Below are positions 11,301-19,724 of a stretch of DNA of 64,000 nucleotides, piece after piece; positions within the stretch are counted from its first letter, which is position 1; each line of letters opens with the position of its first letter. The DNA comes from Hypnocyclicus thermotrophus (GTDB taxonomy: Bacteria > Fusobacteriota > Fusobacteriia > Fusobacteriales > Fusobacteriaceae). The stretch covers positions 1 to 64,000 of the forward strand of contig NZ_SOBG01000010.1 of the NCBI RefSeq assembly GCF_004365575.1, given 5' to 3'. Below the pieces are notes generated by a model. It was not told the origin of the DNA. It made no database searches and worked only from the letters and a program-made list of their open reading frames with translations. The translations under genes were made by a program, and so were the position numbers.

Positions 11301-11600
11301 TTCTACTGCTATATTTAATCCAGTTTGTCCGCCCATACCAGCTAAAATACTATCTGGTCTCTCTTTCTCGATAATTTTTTCTATAAACTCTACTGTTATT
11401 GGCTCTATATATACTTTATCTGCTGTTGTTTTATCTGTCATTATTGTAGCTGGATTACTATTTACAAGTATTACTTCTATTCCTTCTTCTTTTAAAGCAT
11501 TACATGCTTGCGTTCCTGAATAATCAAATTCTGCTGCTTGTCCAATTACTATTGGTCCAGAACCTATTACAAGTGTTTTTTTTATAGATTTATTTAACAA
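8394..11600 (-). CDS. carB: Carbamoyl-phosphate synthase large subunit
   Basis: Makes carbamoyl phosphate from bicarbonate, ammonia channelled from CarA, and two ATP. The 1068 residues cover two homologous ATP-grasp halves (each starting VIGSGPI-type and containing [12 protein letters not shown] or [12 protein letters not shown]), an oligomerisation domain in between, and a C-terminal MGS-like allosteric domain ([13 protein letters not shown]) where UMP or ornithine binds in characterised enzymes. It lies 55 bp downstream of carA. No arginine genes are nearby, so this copy appears dedicated to pyrimidines. Confidence 0.97.
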   Translation of the reverse strand: MLNKSIKKTLVIGSGPIVIGQAAEFDYSGTQACNALKEEGIEVILVNSNPATIMTDKTTADKVYIEPITVEFIEKIIEKERPDSILAGMGGQTGLNIAVELYDKGILDKYNVKVIGTSIKSIKRGEDRDLFKQAMEKIGEPIIQSKIVESLEEGEKFAAEIGYPVVVRPAYTLGGSGGGIADNPEELKNILLKGLKLSRVGQVLVEKSILGWKEIEYEVMRDGNGNCITVCNMENIDPVGIHTGDSIVVAPSQTLSDKEYQMLRTSAIKIINEIGVIGGCNVQFALNPDSFEYAIIEINPRVSRSSALASKATGYPIAKVGAKLALGYTLDEIKNDVTGKTYACFEPALDYVVVKIPKWPFDKFKEANKILGTKMMATGEIMAISSNFESAFLKGIRSLEIGQHNLVHKLASKRSIEELKKRIQKPDDERIFDLVELLRRGYFKRNLAKLTGIDIFFIEKFEWIVKLEEHLKALNLENLTPELLKDLKRKGFSDKGIAELMGIDELDIYNKRIEYKIKPTYKMVDTCAAEFEAISPYYYSTYDEFDEVEITDKKSVAVIGSGPIRIGQGIEFDYCTVHSIKALQKLGYETIIINNNPETVSTDFSIADKLYFEPLVSEDVLNIIEKEKPIGVILQFGGQTAIKLAKILDEKGIKILGTSYDKIDEAEDRERFEDLMERLSINRPKGKAIWSVKDGIKTAKILEYPVLVRPSYVLGGQGMEICYDKVNLIKYLENSFDRDPENPILIDKYLNGIELEVDAICDGEEILIPGIMQHLERAGIHSGDSITIYPTQDISKEIEEKILDYTKKIAKELNVIGMINIQFIEFKGELYIIEVNPRSSRTVPYISKITGVPMIEIATNCIFGKKLKELPYGTGIYKRADLVAVKVPVFSTEKLSNVEVSLGPEMKSTGEVLGVAKTVEEAIYKGLIASNKDYTKIGKNVLVTVKDSDKQELIDIAKRLIKLKFNLIATEGTHNFLKENGIESEIINKITEGYPNILDKLKNREIDLVINTPTKANNVQSDGFKIRRTAIEYGIEIITSLDTLNAVINILENKIHKNVQEVFDINEI

Positions 11601-11655
11601 TTTTTATTCCCCCTCTATATTACTTTTGATTTAATAATTTTTAATAAATTTTTCT

Positions 11656-12705
11656 TTAATCTAACATTTTTAAAAAATCATCGAAAATATAAGCTGTTTC
11701 TTCAGGCCCTGGTGCTGCTTCTGGGTGAAATTGTACACTTCTAATATTTAAATTCTCTATTTTCATTCCTTCTACACTATTATCATTTAAATTTATATGC
11801 GTAAGTGTAGCTCCTTTGGGAAGTTTATCTACTACATATCCATGATTTTGTGAGGTTATATAAATTTTATTTTTCTCCAAATCCCTTACAGGATGATTTC
11901 CGCCTCTATGCCCAAATTTTAATTTTACTGTATTTCCTCCAAGTGCAAGTGATAATAATTGATGTCCAAGGCATATTCCCCAAATTGGTTTTTTACCTGC
12001 TAATTTTTTTATGTTTTCTATTATTTCTGGAATATCTTTTGGATCTCCTGGTCCATTTGATAAAAATATAGCTTCTATATCACTATTTAATATCTCTTCT
12101 GATTTAGTATATGCAGGAAATACCGTTATATCGCACTCTCTTTTTTTAAATGATTCTATTATATTTTCTTTTATCCCAAAATCTAATATTCCTACTTTTT
12201 TACCTATTCCTGAAATTCTATATTTTTCTTTACACGTAACATTTTTTACAGCTTCTTCATTAGTAAAATTATCAAATTTTTCTTTTAATTCTTTTTGAGT
12301 AAGTTCTTTTGTTGTAATTATTGCTTTCATAGTTCCTTTATCTCTTATAAGTTTTGTAAGATACCTTGTATCTAGTCCTTTAATTCCCATTATCTTATTT
12401 TGTTTTAAAAAAGCTCCTATACTTAATTCACATCTAAAATTATTTGGTAATTTTGCTTCTTCTTTAATAACAAACCCTTTTACTTTTATTCCTTTTGATT
12501 GCATATCTTCAAGATTTATCCCATAATTACCTATTAATGGATAAGTTGTAATAACTATTTGTCCATAATATGATGGATCTGTTAAAAGTTCTTGATATCC
12601 TGTCATAGATGTATTAAATACTAATTCACCTACTGTTTCTGAAATATAACCAAATGCCTTCCCTTGAAATACTTCTCCTGTTTCAAGAATTAATTTTGCT
12701 TTCAT
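11656..12705 (-). CDS. carA: Carbamoyl-phosphate synthase small (glutaminase) subunit
   Basis: Hydrolyses glutamine to supply ammonia to CarB. The 349-residue protein has an N-terminal CPSase_sm domain and a class I glutamine amidotransferase domain: nucleophile Cys in GICLGHQ near residue 243, and the His/Glu pair in FHPEAAPGP near 325. It is the first enzyme gene of the pyr operon and begins just downstream of the attenuator hairpin, so it is the point where attenuation would act. Confidence 0.96.
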   Translation of the reverse strand: MKAKLILETGEVFQGKAFGYISETVGELVFNTSMTGYQELLTDPSYYGQIVITTYPLIGNYGINLEDMQSKGIKVKGFVIKEEAKLPNNFRCELSIGAFLKQNKIMGIKGLDTRYLTKLIRDKGTMKAIITTKELTQKELKEKFDNFTNEEAVKNVTCKEKYRISGIGKKVGILDFGIKENIIESFKKRECDITVFPAYTKSEEILNSDIEAIFLSNGPGDPKDIPEIIENIKKLAGKKPIWGICLGHQLLSLALGGNTVKLKFGHRGGNHPVRDLEKNKIYITSQNHGYVVDKLPKGATLTHINLNDNSVEGMKIENLNIRSVQFHPEAAPGPEETAYIFDDFLKMLD

Positions 12706-12721
12706 TTTTTCCCCCTTACAT

Positions 12722-12766
12722 AAAAAAAGAGCAGTAACTACTAAAATTAATTAGTAGATACTACTC
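12722..12766 (-). terminator. Attenuator hairpin of the pyrimidine operon
   Basis: In the leader RNA a 16-position stem (arms 12751-12766 and 12729-12744, one U-U mismatch and one G-U pair) with a 6-nt loop is followed by seven U's, all upstream of carA. The stop codon of the leader peptide (12747-12749) is in the loop. A ribosome finishing the leader would cover the 5' arm and stop the terminator from folding, as in E. coli pyrBI attenuation. Confidence 0.8.
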
Positions 12767-12959
12767 CTATATTTATATTTAAATTATTTAATAACAAAAA
12801 CTTTATCAAAAACAATATATTAATATCAAAAATATATTGTTTTAAAAAATTAAATTTTTTAAAAACTTTATATTTCATAAATTTCTTTTTAAAAAAACTT
12901 TTTTTTATTTTCAGTGGTAATATATTAATTTTATTTTTAAATTTTATAAATTTTTTCAT
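12747..12959 (-). CDS. Leader peptide of the pyr operon (70 residues, U-rich coding sequence)
   Basis: A short ORF between the operon promoter and the attenuator. The start at 12959 has a near-perfect GGAGGTGG ribosome site 5 nt upstream; a longer in-frame reading exists but has no such site. The 70-residue product is mostly Lys, Phe, Ile, Asn and Leu with no recognisable domain. Its mRNA is full of runs of U (for example seven U's in the Ser-Phe-Phe region around 12899-12905). The stop codon lies in the loop of the terminator hairpin. This layout matches known pyrBI leaders, where RNA polymerase slowed at U tracts by low UTP is caught up by the ribosome. Function as a peptide is unlikely; it is probably a regulatory ORF. 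Confidence 0.7.
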   Translation of the reverse strand: MKKFIKFKNKINILPLKIKKSFFKKKFMKYKVFKKFNFLKQYIFDINILFLIKFLLLNNLNINIGVVSTN

Positions 12960-12995
12960 AAATACCACCTCCATACTTGAACTCAAATTGTAGAT

Positions 12996-13024
12996 AGTAT
13001 AGCAGAAAAATATTTTTTTGTAAA
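12996..13024 (-). promoter_or_regulatory. Promoter of the pyr operon
   Basis: The -35 TTTACA (13019-13024) and -10 TATACT (12996-13001) are separated by exactly 17 bp. The start site would be about 12989, roughly 30 nt before the leader ATG. Confidence 0.75.
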
Positions 13025-13084
13025 GTTTTTTATGCAATTAATTATACAACATTCCCTAAAAATATTTTTATCATATTATTTATC

Positions 13085-13113
13085 TTTAATAAATAAAATA
13101 ATAATGTTATAAT
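13085..13113 (+). promoter_or_regulatory. Extended -10 promoter of the peptidase-barrel gene
   Basis: TGT followed by a perfect TATAAT (13108-13113); the -35 position (TTTAAT) is weak. It is divergent to the pyr promoter, with about 60 bp between the two. Confidence 0.5.
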
Positions 13114-13141
13114 TTATTATATTTATTTAAAGAGGTGAATT

Positions 13142-15697
13142 ATGAAAAAACTAACTATTTTATTTTTATTTTTAATAATTTCTATTTTGACTTTTACAAA
13201 TAAACTAGATGATTATAAAGTATTTTCTACAAATAATTTTGAAATTTTTTATCCTAAGGATTATGAATACAAAGCTATAAAAGTTGCTTATTTTTTAGAG
13301 AAATATAGAAATAACACAATAAATTTTGTAGGAAAAGAAAATAATGAAAAAATAAAAATAATTATTAACGATGCAGGCACTTATTCAAACGGATATGCAA
13401 ACAGTTTAGATAATAGTATTACTATCTATGCAAATACGCCCTCTACTACAACTGAATTTGGATATATGAATGATTGGGAAAGATTAGTATCTGTACATGA
13501 ATTTACTCACATAGCTCAAATTAATAACATGGATAATAATTATACAATATTAAATAAATTTAATAGTTATATAAAACCAAATATGTTTGTTCCTAATTGG
13601 ATTATAGAAGGAATTGCTGTAATAAATGAATCTAAAATAGATAGATTTGATGGAAGATTAAATACTGGATATTTTGATGCTCTTATAAATGCTAAAGTCA
13701 ATTACAATGATTTTCCAAATTTATTAGAAATGAATTATTATCATGATAGTTTCCCTAGTGGTCAATATTATTTATATGGTTCTAAATTTTTAGATTTCTT
13801 AGAAAAAAAATATGATAGTAAAACTTTAACCTCTTTTTTCGATAAACAAGGTAAAAATTATTTTGCTACTTCTTTTGGAATATTTTTTCCAATGTTTGGA
13901 ATTGATAATAGTGCAAAAAAAAGCTTCGGTAAACCTTTTAAAGATTTATATAATGAATGGAAATTATATGAGTATAAAAATGCACAAAAATATAAATTAA
14001 ATAAAAATAATATTCTAATTAATACAAAAGAAAGTGATAATTATTTTTCTTTAAATCCGTATAAAAAGAAAATATTTTATTTTAAAAGAGAAAAAATATC
14101 GAATGAGCCTTTTGACTATCAAAATAGGTATTTTTTAATAGAATATGATACTATAACAAAAAAAGAAAATATTTTAATCAAATTAAATTCAGCTCCGACT
14201 ACCCAAATGGAAATATATAATAATAAAATATATTTTTCAACTAATGAAATATCAAAAAATTATAAAAATTTTGAAAATAATTCTATTGGCTATAATAAAC
14301 AATTATTTAGTTATGATTTAAATAATAATAAATTAAAAAAATTATACAAAGGTAACTTTAGAGATTTTACAATTTATAATAACAAAATTTTATTATCAAA
14401 AGAAAAAAAAGGAAGTTATGGAAGTGAAATAATTGATATTAATAACAAATTAATATTTTCAACAAATAGATTTATTGATGAAATTTTAATTTATAATAAC
14501 AAATTTTATTTAGTTAATAAAAAAGAGTTTGGAAGCTATAATATATCAATGTTAGATATAAAAAATAATAAATTAATAGATATAATAAACTCTCCTTGGC
14601 ATGAAACAAATATAAAAATTTTTAATAATTTCCTTTATTATACTTCAAATAAGAATTCAAAAATTAATAGTTATCGATATAATTTAAAAAATAAGAGTAT
14701 CGAAATATTATCCAATAATTTATATTCTGCTGAAGGAATAATTTTAGATGATTTTTTGTACTATATTGCTCTTACAAATAATGGTAAAATAATTAATAAA
14801 ATAAATTTTATACCTGATAATAATAAATCTAAAAACACAATAAAATATTTTGAAAATAAAAAAGAAATATCTGTTTTGAACAATATAAATATTTATAAAA
14901 AAAATAAAAATATTAATATAGAAAATAAAAAATATTTATTAAAACCATATTATAATACATTAGGTAATTTAGAACTTGGTACTCAAGATGCTCTCGGAAT
15001 AAATAAATTTTATTTTAAAAGCAACTACTCTTTTGATTATATAAAAGCTATTTATGAAAATAACTATTTCAATTCTACTAAAATTTATCTTAGCAAAATA
15101 ATAGATGATGATAATAGCTTAATATTTACACTAAATTACAATCTATATAAAAATTTAAATAATTTTATTAATAATATAACTCTTGTCTATATTACAGACT
15201 TTAGTTCAAATATTTTAGGTGATACTATTAGTTTAAATAAAAATAAATACGATCTAACTTTAAAAAATTATTTTAATATTACTAATTATGGAAATAAAAA
15301 TACTATTAATTTAAATATAAAAAACAAATATTTTACAAATAAGTTATATTTAAATCATTATTACAATTATAATATTACTAATTATTTTAGAGGATATGGC
15401 AAAATCAATATAGAAACCAATAAAAATAATAATTATTTTAATAGCTTAGATAATGTATTTAAAATATTTAAAATAAGAAATGGTTTATGGAATCCAAATA
15501 TTTTTATTGGTGATATTTACGCTAACCTTTTCTTTGACAATTTATTATTAAATAATAACTCTTATTATAGTTATGGATTTGAATTAATCTCTGAATTAGG
15601 TATGGCAAACTCTTTATTATTAGCTCCTAAAATAGGATGGGCTAAAAATAATGATAATGAAAAAGAGATCTATTTTGGATTTTATGGTGAATTATAA
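13142..15697 (+). CDS. Exported gluzincin metallopeptidase with predicted propeller and outer-membrane barrel
   Basis: This 851-residue protein has a signal peptide (about 1-19), then a small peptidase domain with the zinc motif HEFTH (His119, Glu120, His123) and a probable third ligand Glu156 in WIIEGIAV, the arrangement of the Peptidase_MA/gluzincin clan. Residues about 280-590 are repetitive short strands rich in Asn/Tyr, like a TolB/WD40-type propeller. The last 250 residues alternate polar and aromatic positions and end like a surface-antigen (BamA-type) barrel (SELGMANSLLLAPKIGWA, then an aromatic strand). I infer an outer-membrane-anchored protease facing the periplasm or surface. The peptidase motif is seen directly; the propeller and barrel are inferred from pattern. 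It stands alone, with its own promoter and terminator. Confidence 0.72.
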   Translation: MKKLTILFLFLIISILTFTNKLDDYKVFSTNNFEIFYPKDYEYKAIKVAYFLEKYRNNTINFVGKENNEKIKIIINDAGTYSNGYANSLDNSITIYANTPSTTTEFGYMNDWERLVSVHEFTHIAQINNMDNNYTILNKFNSYIKPNMFVPNWIIEGIAVINESKIDRFDGRLNTGYFDALINAKVNYNDFPNLLEMNYYHDSFPSGQYYLYGSKFLDFLEKKYDSKTLTSFFDKQGKNYFATSFGIFFPMFGIDNSAKKSFGKPFKDLYNEWKLYEYKNAQKYKLNKNNILINTKESDNYFSLNPYKKKIFYFKREKISNEPFDYQNRYFLIEYDTITKKENILIKLNSAPTTQMEIYNNKIYFSTNEISKNYKNFENNSIGYNKQLFSYDLNNNKLKKLYKGNFRDFTIYNNKILLSKEKKGSYGSEIIDINNKLIFSTNRFIDEILIYNNKFYLVNKKEFGSYNISMLDIKNNKLIDIINSPWHETNIKIFNNFLYYTSNKNSKINSYRYNLKNKSIEILSNNLYSAEGIILDDFLYYIALTNNGKIINKINFIPDNNKSKNTIKYFENKKEISVLNNINIYKKNKNINIENKKYLLKPYYNTLGNLELGTQDALGINKFYFKSNYSFDYIKAIYENNYFNSTKIYLSKIIDDDNSLIFTLNYNLYKNLNNFINNITLVYITDFSSNILGDTISLNKNKYDLTLKNYFNITNYGNKNTINLNIKNKYFTNKLYLNHYYNYNITNYFRGYGKINIETNKNNNYFNSLDNVFKIFKIRNGLWNPNIFIGDIYANLFFDNLLLNNNSYYSYGFELISELGMANSLLLAPKIGWAKNNDNEKEIYFGFYGEL

Positions 15698-15699
15698 AT

Positions 15700-15743
15700 A
15701 TGAATAATAAAAACCTCTCTAAAGAGAGGTTTTTATTATTCAT
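15700..15743. terminator. Bidirectional terminator, 21-bp perfect inverted repeat
   Basis: Perfect arms 15700-15720 and 15723-15743 with a GC core (ACCTCTCT/AGAGAGGT) and T runs on both sides. The right arm includes the last codons and stop of the minus-strand permease gene. Confidence 0.9.
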
Positions 15744-16944
15744 GACGTAAAGCTTCGATAGGATTAAGTTTTGAAGCTTTTATTGCTGGTACTACACCAA
15801 ATACTATCCCTATAATTGAAGAAACTGATATCGCTATTATAAATATATTTAAGCTAAGTATTGGAACGATTTTAATAAACTTTCCAATTAATTGTGCACC
15901 AAAATAACCTATTAATAAACCTAAAATCCCGCCTACTATTGTTAAAATAAGAGCTTCTACTAAAAATTGAAATAATATATCTTTATTTTTAGCACCAATT
16001 GCTTTTCTTATTCCTATCTCTCTTGTTCTCTCTGTTACACTTACTAGCATAATATTCATTACTCCTATACCTCCTACAAATAGAGATATTGCAGCAACTG
16101 CACTAATAAATAAAGCTGCTAAAGAAAGTATTTTATTAAAACTTTCAAGAGCTTGACTTAATTCTTTACTTATTTTATAAATCCCTTTATTTTTCTTTAC
16201 TCTCTCTAATAGTTTTAGTGCTTCATTTCCTACTCTAGCTTTTTCATTAATATCTTTTACTCTTATTGAAATATATCCACTTTCTCTAATATTATGATAT
16301 TTTTTCAATGTTCTATAAGGAATTACTGCCATAAATATATCATCTCTTATTGTTTCAGAAAGTTTTTTCATTATATTTTCAATTACTCCAATAATTATAT
16401 ATGTTTCTTTTCTTCCGTCTGTTATAAAATCTATTTTTTCTCCTATGACATCTACTTTACCAAATTTCTTTTTAGCTAATAGATCATCAATAATTACCAC
16501 TTTTCTTTTTAACCTATTATCTATTTCAAATATATTTCTTCCATATAATAATTTCATAGAAGATATTCTTAATATATCACTATTTCCACCACTTATCTGA
16601 ATCCACTTTTTATCCTCACCTAAATCTATTTGAACATACGCATCTTTTATAAGTGATATTGAATCTACTCCATTTATAGTTTTCAAATAATCTATATCCT
16701 CTTCTGTAAACATATCTTTTCTTTTTATTTGAACATCTGGATTAGGTTCTATTCTAATATCTATATTATTTTTACTAATTTCATTTAAATTTTTTACAAT
16801 TCCTTCTTGAAATCCTTTTCCAATAGTTGATATCATTATTACAGAGGATATTCCTATTATTATTCCAAGCATAGTCAAAAAGGAACGCATTTTATTACTT
16901 CTCAAAGTATTAAAAGCTGAGAAAATCCCTTCTTTTATATTCAC
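15736..16944 (-). CDS. MacB-type ABC transporter permease (no ATPase domain)
   Basis: The 402-residue permease has a MacB_PCD/FtsX layout: one helix at about 21-43, a large extracytoplasmic domain, then three C-terminal helices preceded by the family signature ERTREIGIRKAIGAK. Such permeases power export of macrolides, peptides or lipoproteins across the envelope with an adaptor and TolC. Here the adaptor (10 bp upstream) and the TolC-like gene are in the same operon, but the cognate ATPase gene, usually adjacent, is absent; it must be encoded elsewhere or borrowed. The substrate is unknown. Confidence 0.9.
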   Translation of the reverse strand: MNIKEGIFSAFNTLRSNKMRSFLTMLGIIIGISSVIMISTIGKGFQEGIVKNLNEISKNNIDIRIEPNPDVQIKRKDMFTEEDIDYLKTINGVDSISLIKDAYVQIDLGEDKKWIQISGGNSDILRISSMKLLYGRNIFEIDNRLKRKVVIIDDLLAKKKFGKVDVIGEKIDFITDGRKETYIIIGVIENIMKKLSETIRDDIFMAVIPYRTLKKYHNIRESGYISIRVKDINEKARVGNEALKLLERVKKNKGIYKISKELSQALESFNKILSLAALFISAVAAISLFVGGIGVMNIMLVSVTERTREIGIRKAIGAKNKDILFQFLVEALILTIVGGILGLLIGYFGAQLIGKFIKIVPILSLNIFIIAISVSSIIGIVFGVVPAIKASKLNPIEALRHE

Positions 16945-16953
16945 GTTTTCCTC

Positions 16954-18363
16954 CTAGTTTTCTATTACATTTACTTTCATATTATTTTTTAAATCTAATG
17001 ATGGATTTTTTACAATTTTAGTATTTTCATCTAATTTTGTTTCTATTATTTCTGTTTCATTTAAATTTTCTATTCCTGTTTTTATTTCTACTTTTTTTAA
17101 TTTATTATTTTCTACTATATAAATATATTTTTTATTATTATCATAAACTATATCTATACTTGGTACAATTAAAGTATTTTTACTTTTATTTGTAATTATT
17201 TCTATATCAACATCATAACCAGGTTTCAATTTTGTATCTTTATCTATTACAAGTATCTCTATTCCAACTACTGTTTCTATATATCCTTGTTCTTGTTTTT
17301 GTTCGGCTATATTTGATATTTTTGTTATTTTTCCATTATAATAACCATTTTCTAATATATCTGTTTTTATTCTTACCATGTCTCCTATTTTTATTTTTCC
17401 TATATCATATGTGGGAACATCTGTTTTTATTATCATATTAGTAGTATTAGCTAATACTATTAATGGCTTTTCTGTATCTGTCAGCATATTTTTTTCTGCT
17501 CGAATAGATAATATAACTCCATCAAATGGACTTATTAATTTACCTTTTATTTTTTCTAAATTTTTCTCTTTTTCTTTTAATTGAATGTTATATTTTTTTA
17601 AATTATTTTCAGTGATTTTTATATTATTTTCTCTCTTCTCTAAATCAGTATTATAATTTTTTATTATTATGTCATATATTTTTTTATATAATTCTATTTC
17701 CAATTTCCTATTTTCAATTTCTTGATTTTTATTATATATTTCATAATCTTTTGCTGCCATTTCATTTTCTAAATCAATTTTTTGATTTCTCAACTCTGTT
17801 AGTTCATCTTTAGATAAACCACCGTCTTTAAATAACTCTTCTTTTTCTTTTAAATTTTTTATAAAAGTATCGTATTTTATACTAAATGCTTTTTTTTGCT
17901 TTTCTAAAAGCTCTAAGTTCATTTCTAAATTTTCTAAATTTTTTTCTTTTGTTTCTATTTCATATTTTTTTTGTAAAATTTCTATATTATTTATATCTTT
18001 TTTTAATAATTTTAGGTTTATTTTTTCATTTTCTATATCTAGATTTAATAATTTTATTTCATTTAAAAGTCTTTCTTTTTCATTATTATCAAATAATATT
18101 AATGTATCATTTTTCTCTACTCTATCTCCTATTTTATATTTTACTTCTTTTACTTTTTGAACTATTGAAGAATAAAGTTCTTTTACCTCTTTTGCATCTA
18201 CTTTTCCTTTAGCTTTTACTATTTCTTCTATATCTTTTTTTACAATACTATCAACTTTTACATACACATTATTTTTAATTCTTTTATCATCTTTTTTTAC
18301 AAATTTTACCACAATTATTGCTAATAAAATTATTATAGCTCCTATAAATATCTTCTTTTTCAT
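16954..18363 (-). CDS. Periplasmic adaptor (HlyD/MacA-like) of the efflux system
   Basis: This 469-residue membrane-fusion protein has an N-terminal anchor helix (about 4-21), the first half of a lipoyl-like domain, a very long Lys/Glu/Leu coiled-coil hairpin (about 95-265), the second lipoyl half (KGKLISPFDGVILSIRAEKN), and beta-barrel and membrane-proximal domains. It bridges the inner-membrane permease and the outer-membrane channel. It is sandwiched between the TolC-like and permease genes with 9-12 bp gaps. The coiled coil is long for MacA, which may reflect the geometry of this organism's periplasm. Confidence 0.9.
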   Translation of the reverse strand: MKKKIFIGAIIILLAIIVVKFVKKDDKRIKNNVYVKVDSIVKKDIEEIVKAKGKVDAKEVKELYSSIVQKVKEVKYKIGDRVEKNDTLILFDNNEKERLLNEIKLLNLDIENEKINLKLLKKDINNIEILQKKYEIETKEKNLENLEMNLELLEKQKKAFSIKYDTFIKNLKEKEELFKDGGLSKDELTELRNQKIDLENEMAAKDYEIYNKNQEIENRKLEIELYKKIYDIIIKNYNTDLEKRENNIKITENNLKKYNIQLKEKEKNLEKIKGKLISPFDGVILSIRAEKNMLTDTEKPLIVLANTTNMIIKTDVPTYDIGKIKIGDMVRIKTDILENGYYNGKITKISNIAEQKQEQGYIETVVGIEILVIDKDTKLKPGYDVDIEIITNKSKNTLIVPSIDIVYDNNKKYIYIVENNKLKKVEIKTGIENLNETEIIETKLDENTKIVKNPSLDLKNNMKVNVIEN

Positions 18364-18375
18364 TATAATTCCTTT

Positions 18376-19629
18376 CTAAAATTTATATTTATTATATTTT
18401 TCTACTTGTAATTCTATTTTTTTAGCTTCAATCAAATAATTGTTAAGTTCTATATCTAAATTATTTAATTCTTCTTCTTTTTTAATAAAATCTATCAAAC
18501 TAATTTCTCCTGATTCGTATAGTTTATTATATATTTTTAATTCTTGTTTTTTGTATTCTATTTTATCTTTTGTTTTTTCGATATTTAATACAAGCTTATT
18601 ATAGTTAATTTTTATGTTTTCTATTTCGCTATTTATATCTTTTAAATTGTTTTCATTATTTATTATTATATTTTCATAATCATATTCACTACTTTTTTTA
18701 TTATAATTAATAATATTAAACTTTTTACTTACTGTCAATCCTACTTTATATCCATTATTTTTAATATCATAATTTGTATAAAAAGATAAATCAGGTATCT
18801 CTACTTTTTTATAATACTCTTTTTGTTTTAAAATTAACTCTTTATTTAATTTTAATATTTCTTTTGTTGTATATTTATAATCTGATAAATCTAAAGTATA
18901 ATTATATTCTAAATTTTCATTAAATTTATTTTCATCCTCTTCTATTCTAATTAAATTATAAAATTCATTTTTTAATATAAATATATCTTTTCTCAATAAT
19001 TCATAATCCAACTGACTATTTTTATATTCTAATTCATATAAATCTAATTCCAATTTTTTTATTTTTCCAAATTTAAATTTTTTCTCAAGTAAATCTTTTT
19101 CTTTCTTTAGATTTTTTAAATATTTTTGTTTGATTTTTATTTCTTTATTTAATTTTACTATATCATAATATTTATTAATAATATTATCTATATAACTGTA
19201 TTTTTCATTTATTAAATTTAATTTTTCTATTTTATTATCTATTTTTTTATTATTATATAAATATTTTTCATCACTATTATAAAAATCTAATATATTTTTT
19301 TCATAACTTATAATATTTGAAGAAATTTCATCTATATCTCTATCAATACTAAGAGAATAACTAAAATCACCATAAGACGCCGTTAAATCAAAATAATGAG
19401 AATTTATTCCTTTTATGGTATAATCTTTTGAAAAATAATCACTTAATGATAAATTAAAATTATTATACTTTCTTAATTTCAATTCTTTTTCTTTTAACTC
19501 CATTTTTTTTATATTATTATTATATATTGTTTTATTACTCTCTAAATACTTTTGAATATAATAATTGATACTATATTCTTGTGCATAAATATTTAAAGTA
19601 ATTATAATAAATAATAAAAATTTTTTCAC
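18376..19629 (-). CDS. TolC-family outer-membrane efflux protein
   Basis: The 417-residue protein begins with a signal peptide (cleavage probably after about residue 16, at YAQ) and continues with the two repeated long alpha-helical segments typical of outer-membrane efflux proteins (OEP): heptad-rich helices separated by short strand regions. The start codon is GTG, with a strong GGAGGTG ribosome site. It is the first gene of the efflux operon, followed by adaptor and permease. Sequence conservation in this family is low, so the call rests on architecture and context. Confidence 0.82.
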   Translation of the reverse strand: MKKFLLFIIITLNIYAQEYSINYYIQKYLESNKTIYNNNIKKMELKEKELKLRKYNNFNLSLSDYFSKDYTIKGINSHYFDLTASYGDFSYSLSIDRDIDEISSNIISYEKNILDFYNSDEKYLYNNKKIDNKIEKLNLINEKYSYIDNIINKYYDIVKLNKEIKIKQKYLKNLKKEKDLLEKKFKFGKIKKLELDLYELEYKNSQLDYELLRKDIFILKNEFYNLIRIEEDENKFNENLEYNYTLDLSDYKYTTKEILKLNKELILKQKEYYKKVEIPDLSFYTNYDIKNNGYKVGLTVSKKFNIINYNKKSSEYDYENIIINNENNLKDINSEIENIKINYNKLVLNIEKTKDKIEYKKQELKIYNKLYESGEISLIDFIKKEEELNNLDIELNNYLIEAKKIELQVEKYNKYKF

Positions 19630-19700
19630 AAAAACACCTCCATTTTAATTATATTACTATTTTAACAAATTTTAATAAATTTTACCTTAAAATTTATTAA

Positions 19701-19724
19701 AAAAAGAGGCATAAGCCTCTTTTT
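19701..19724 (-). terminator. Terminator of the PilZ/GGDEF-EAL operon
   Basis: A perfect 10-bp stem AAAAAGAGGC/GCCTCTTTTT with a 4-nt loop; on the minus strand it continues into a T run. It directly overlaps the stop codon of the GGDEF-EAL gene. Confidence 0.85.

Noticed and set aside
12767-12989. PyrR-dependent attenuator in the pyr leader
   Set aside because: I do not see the conserved PyrR-binding stem-loop, while the translated U-rich leader is clear; pyrR is also not in the window.
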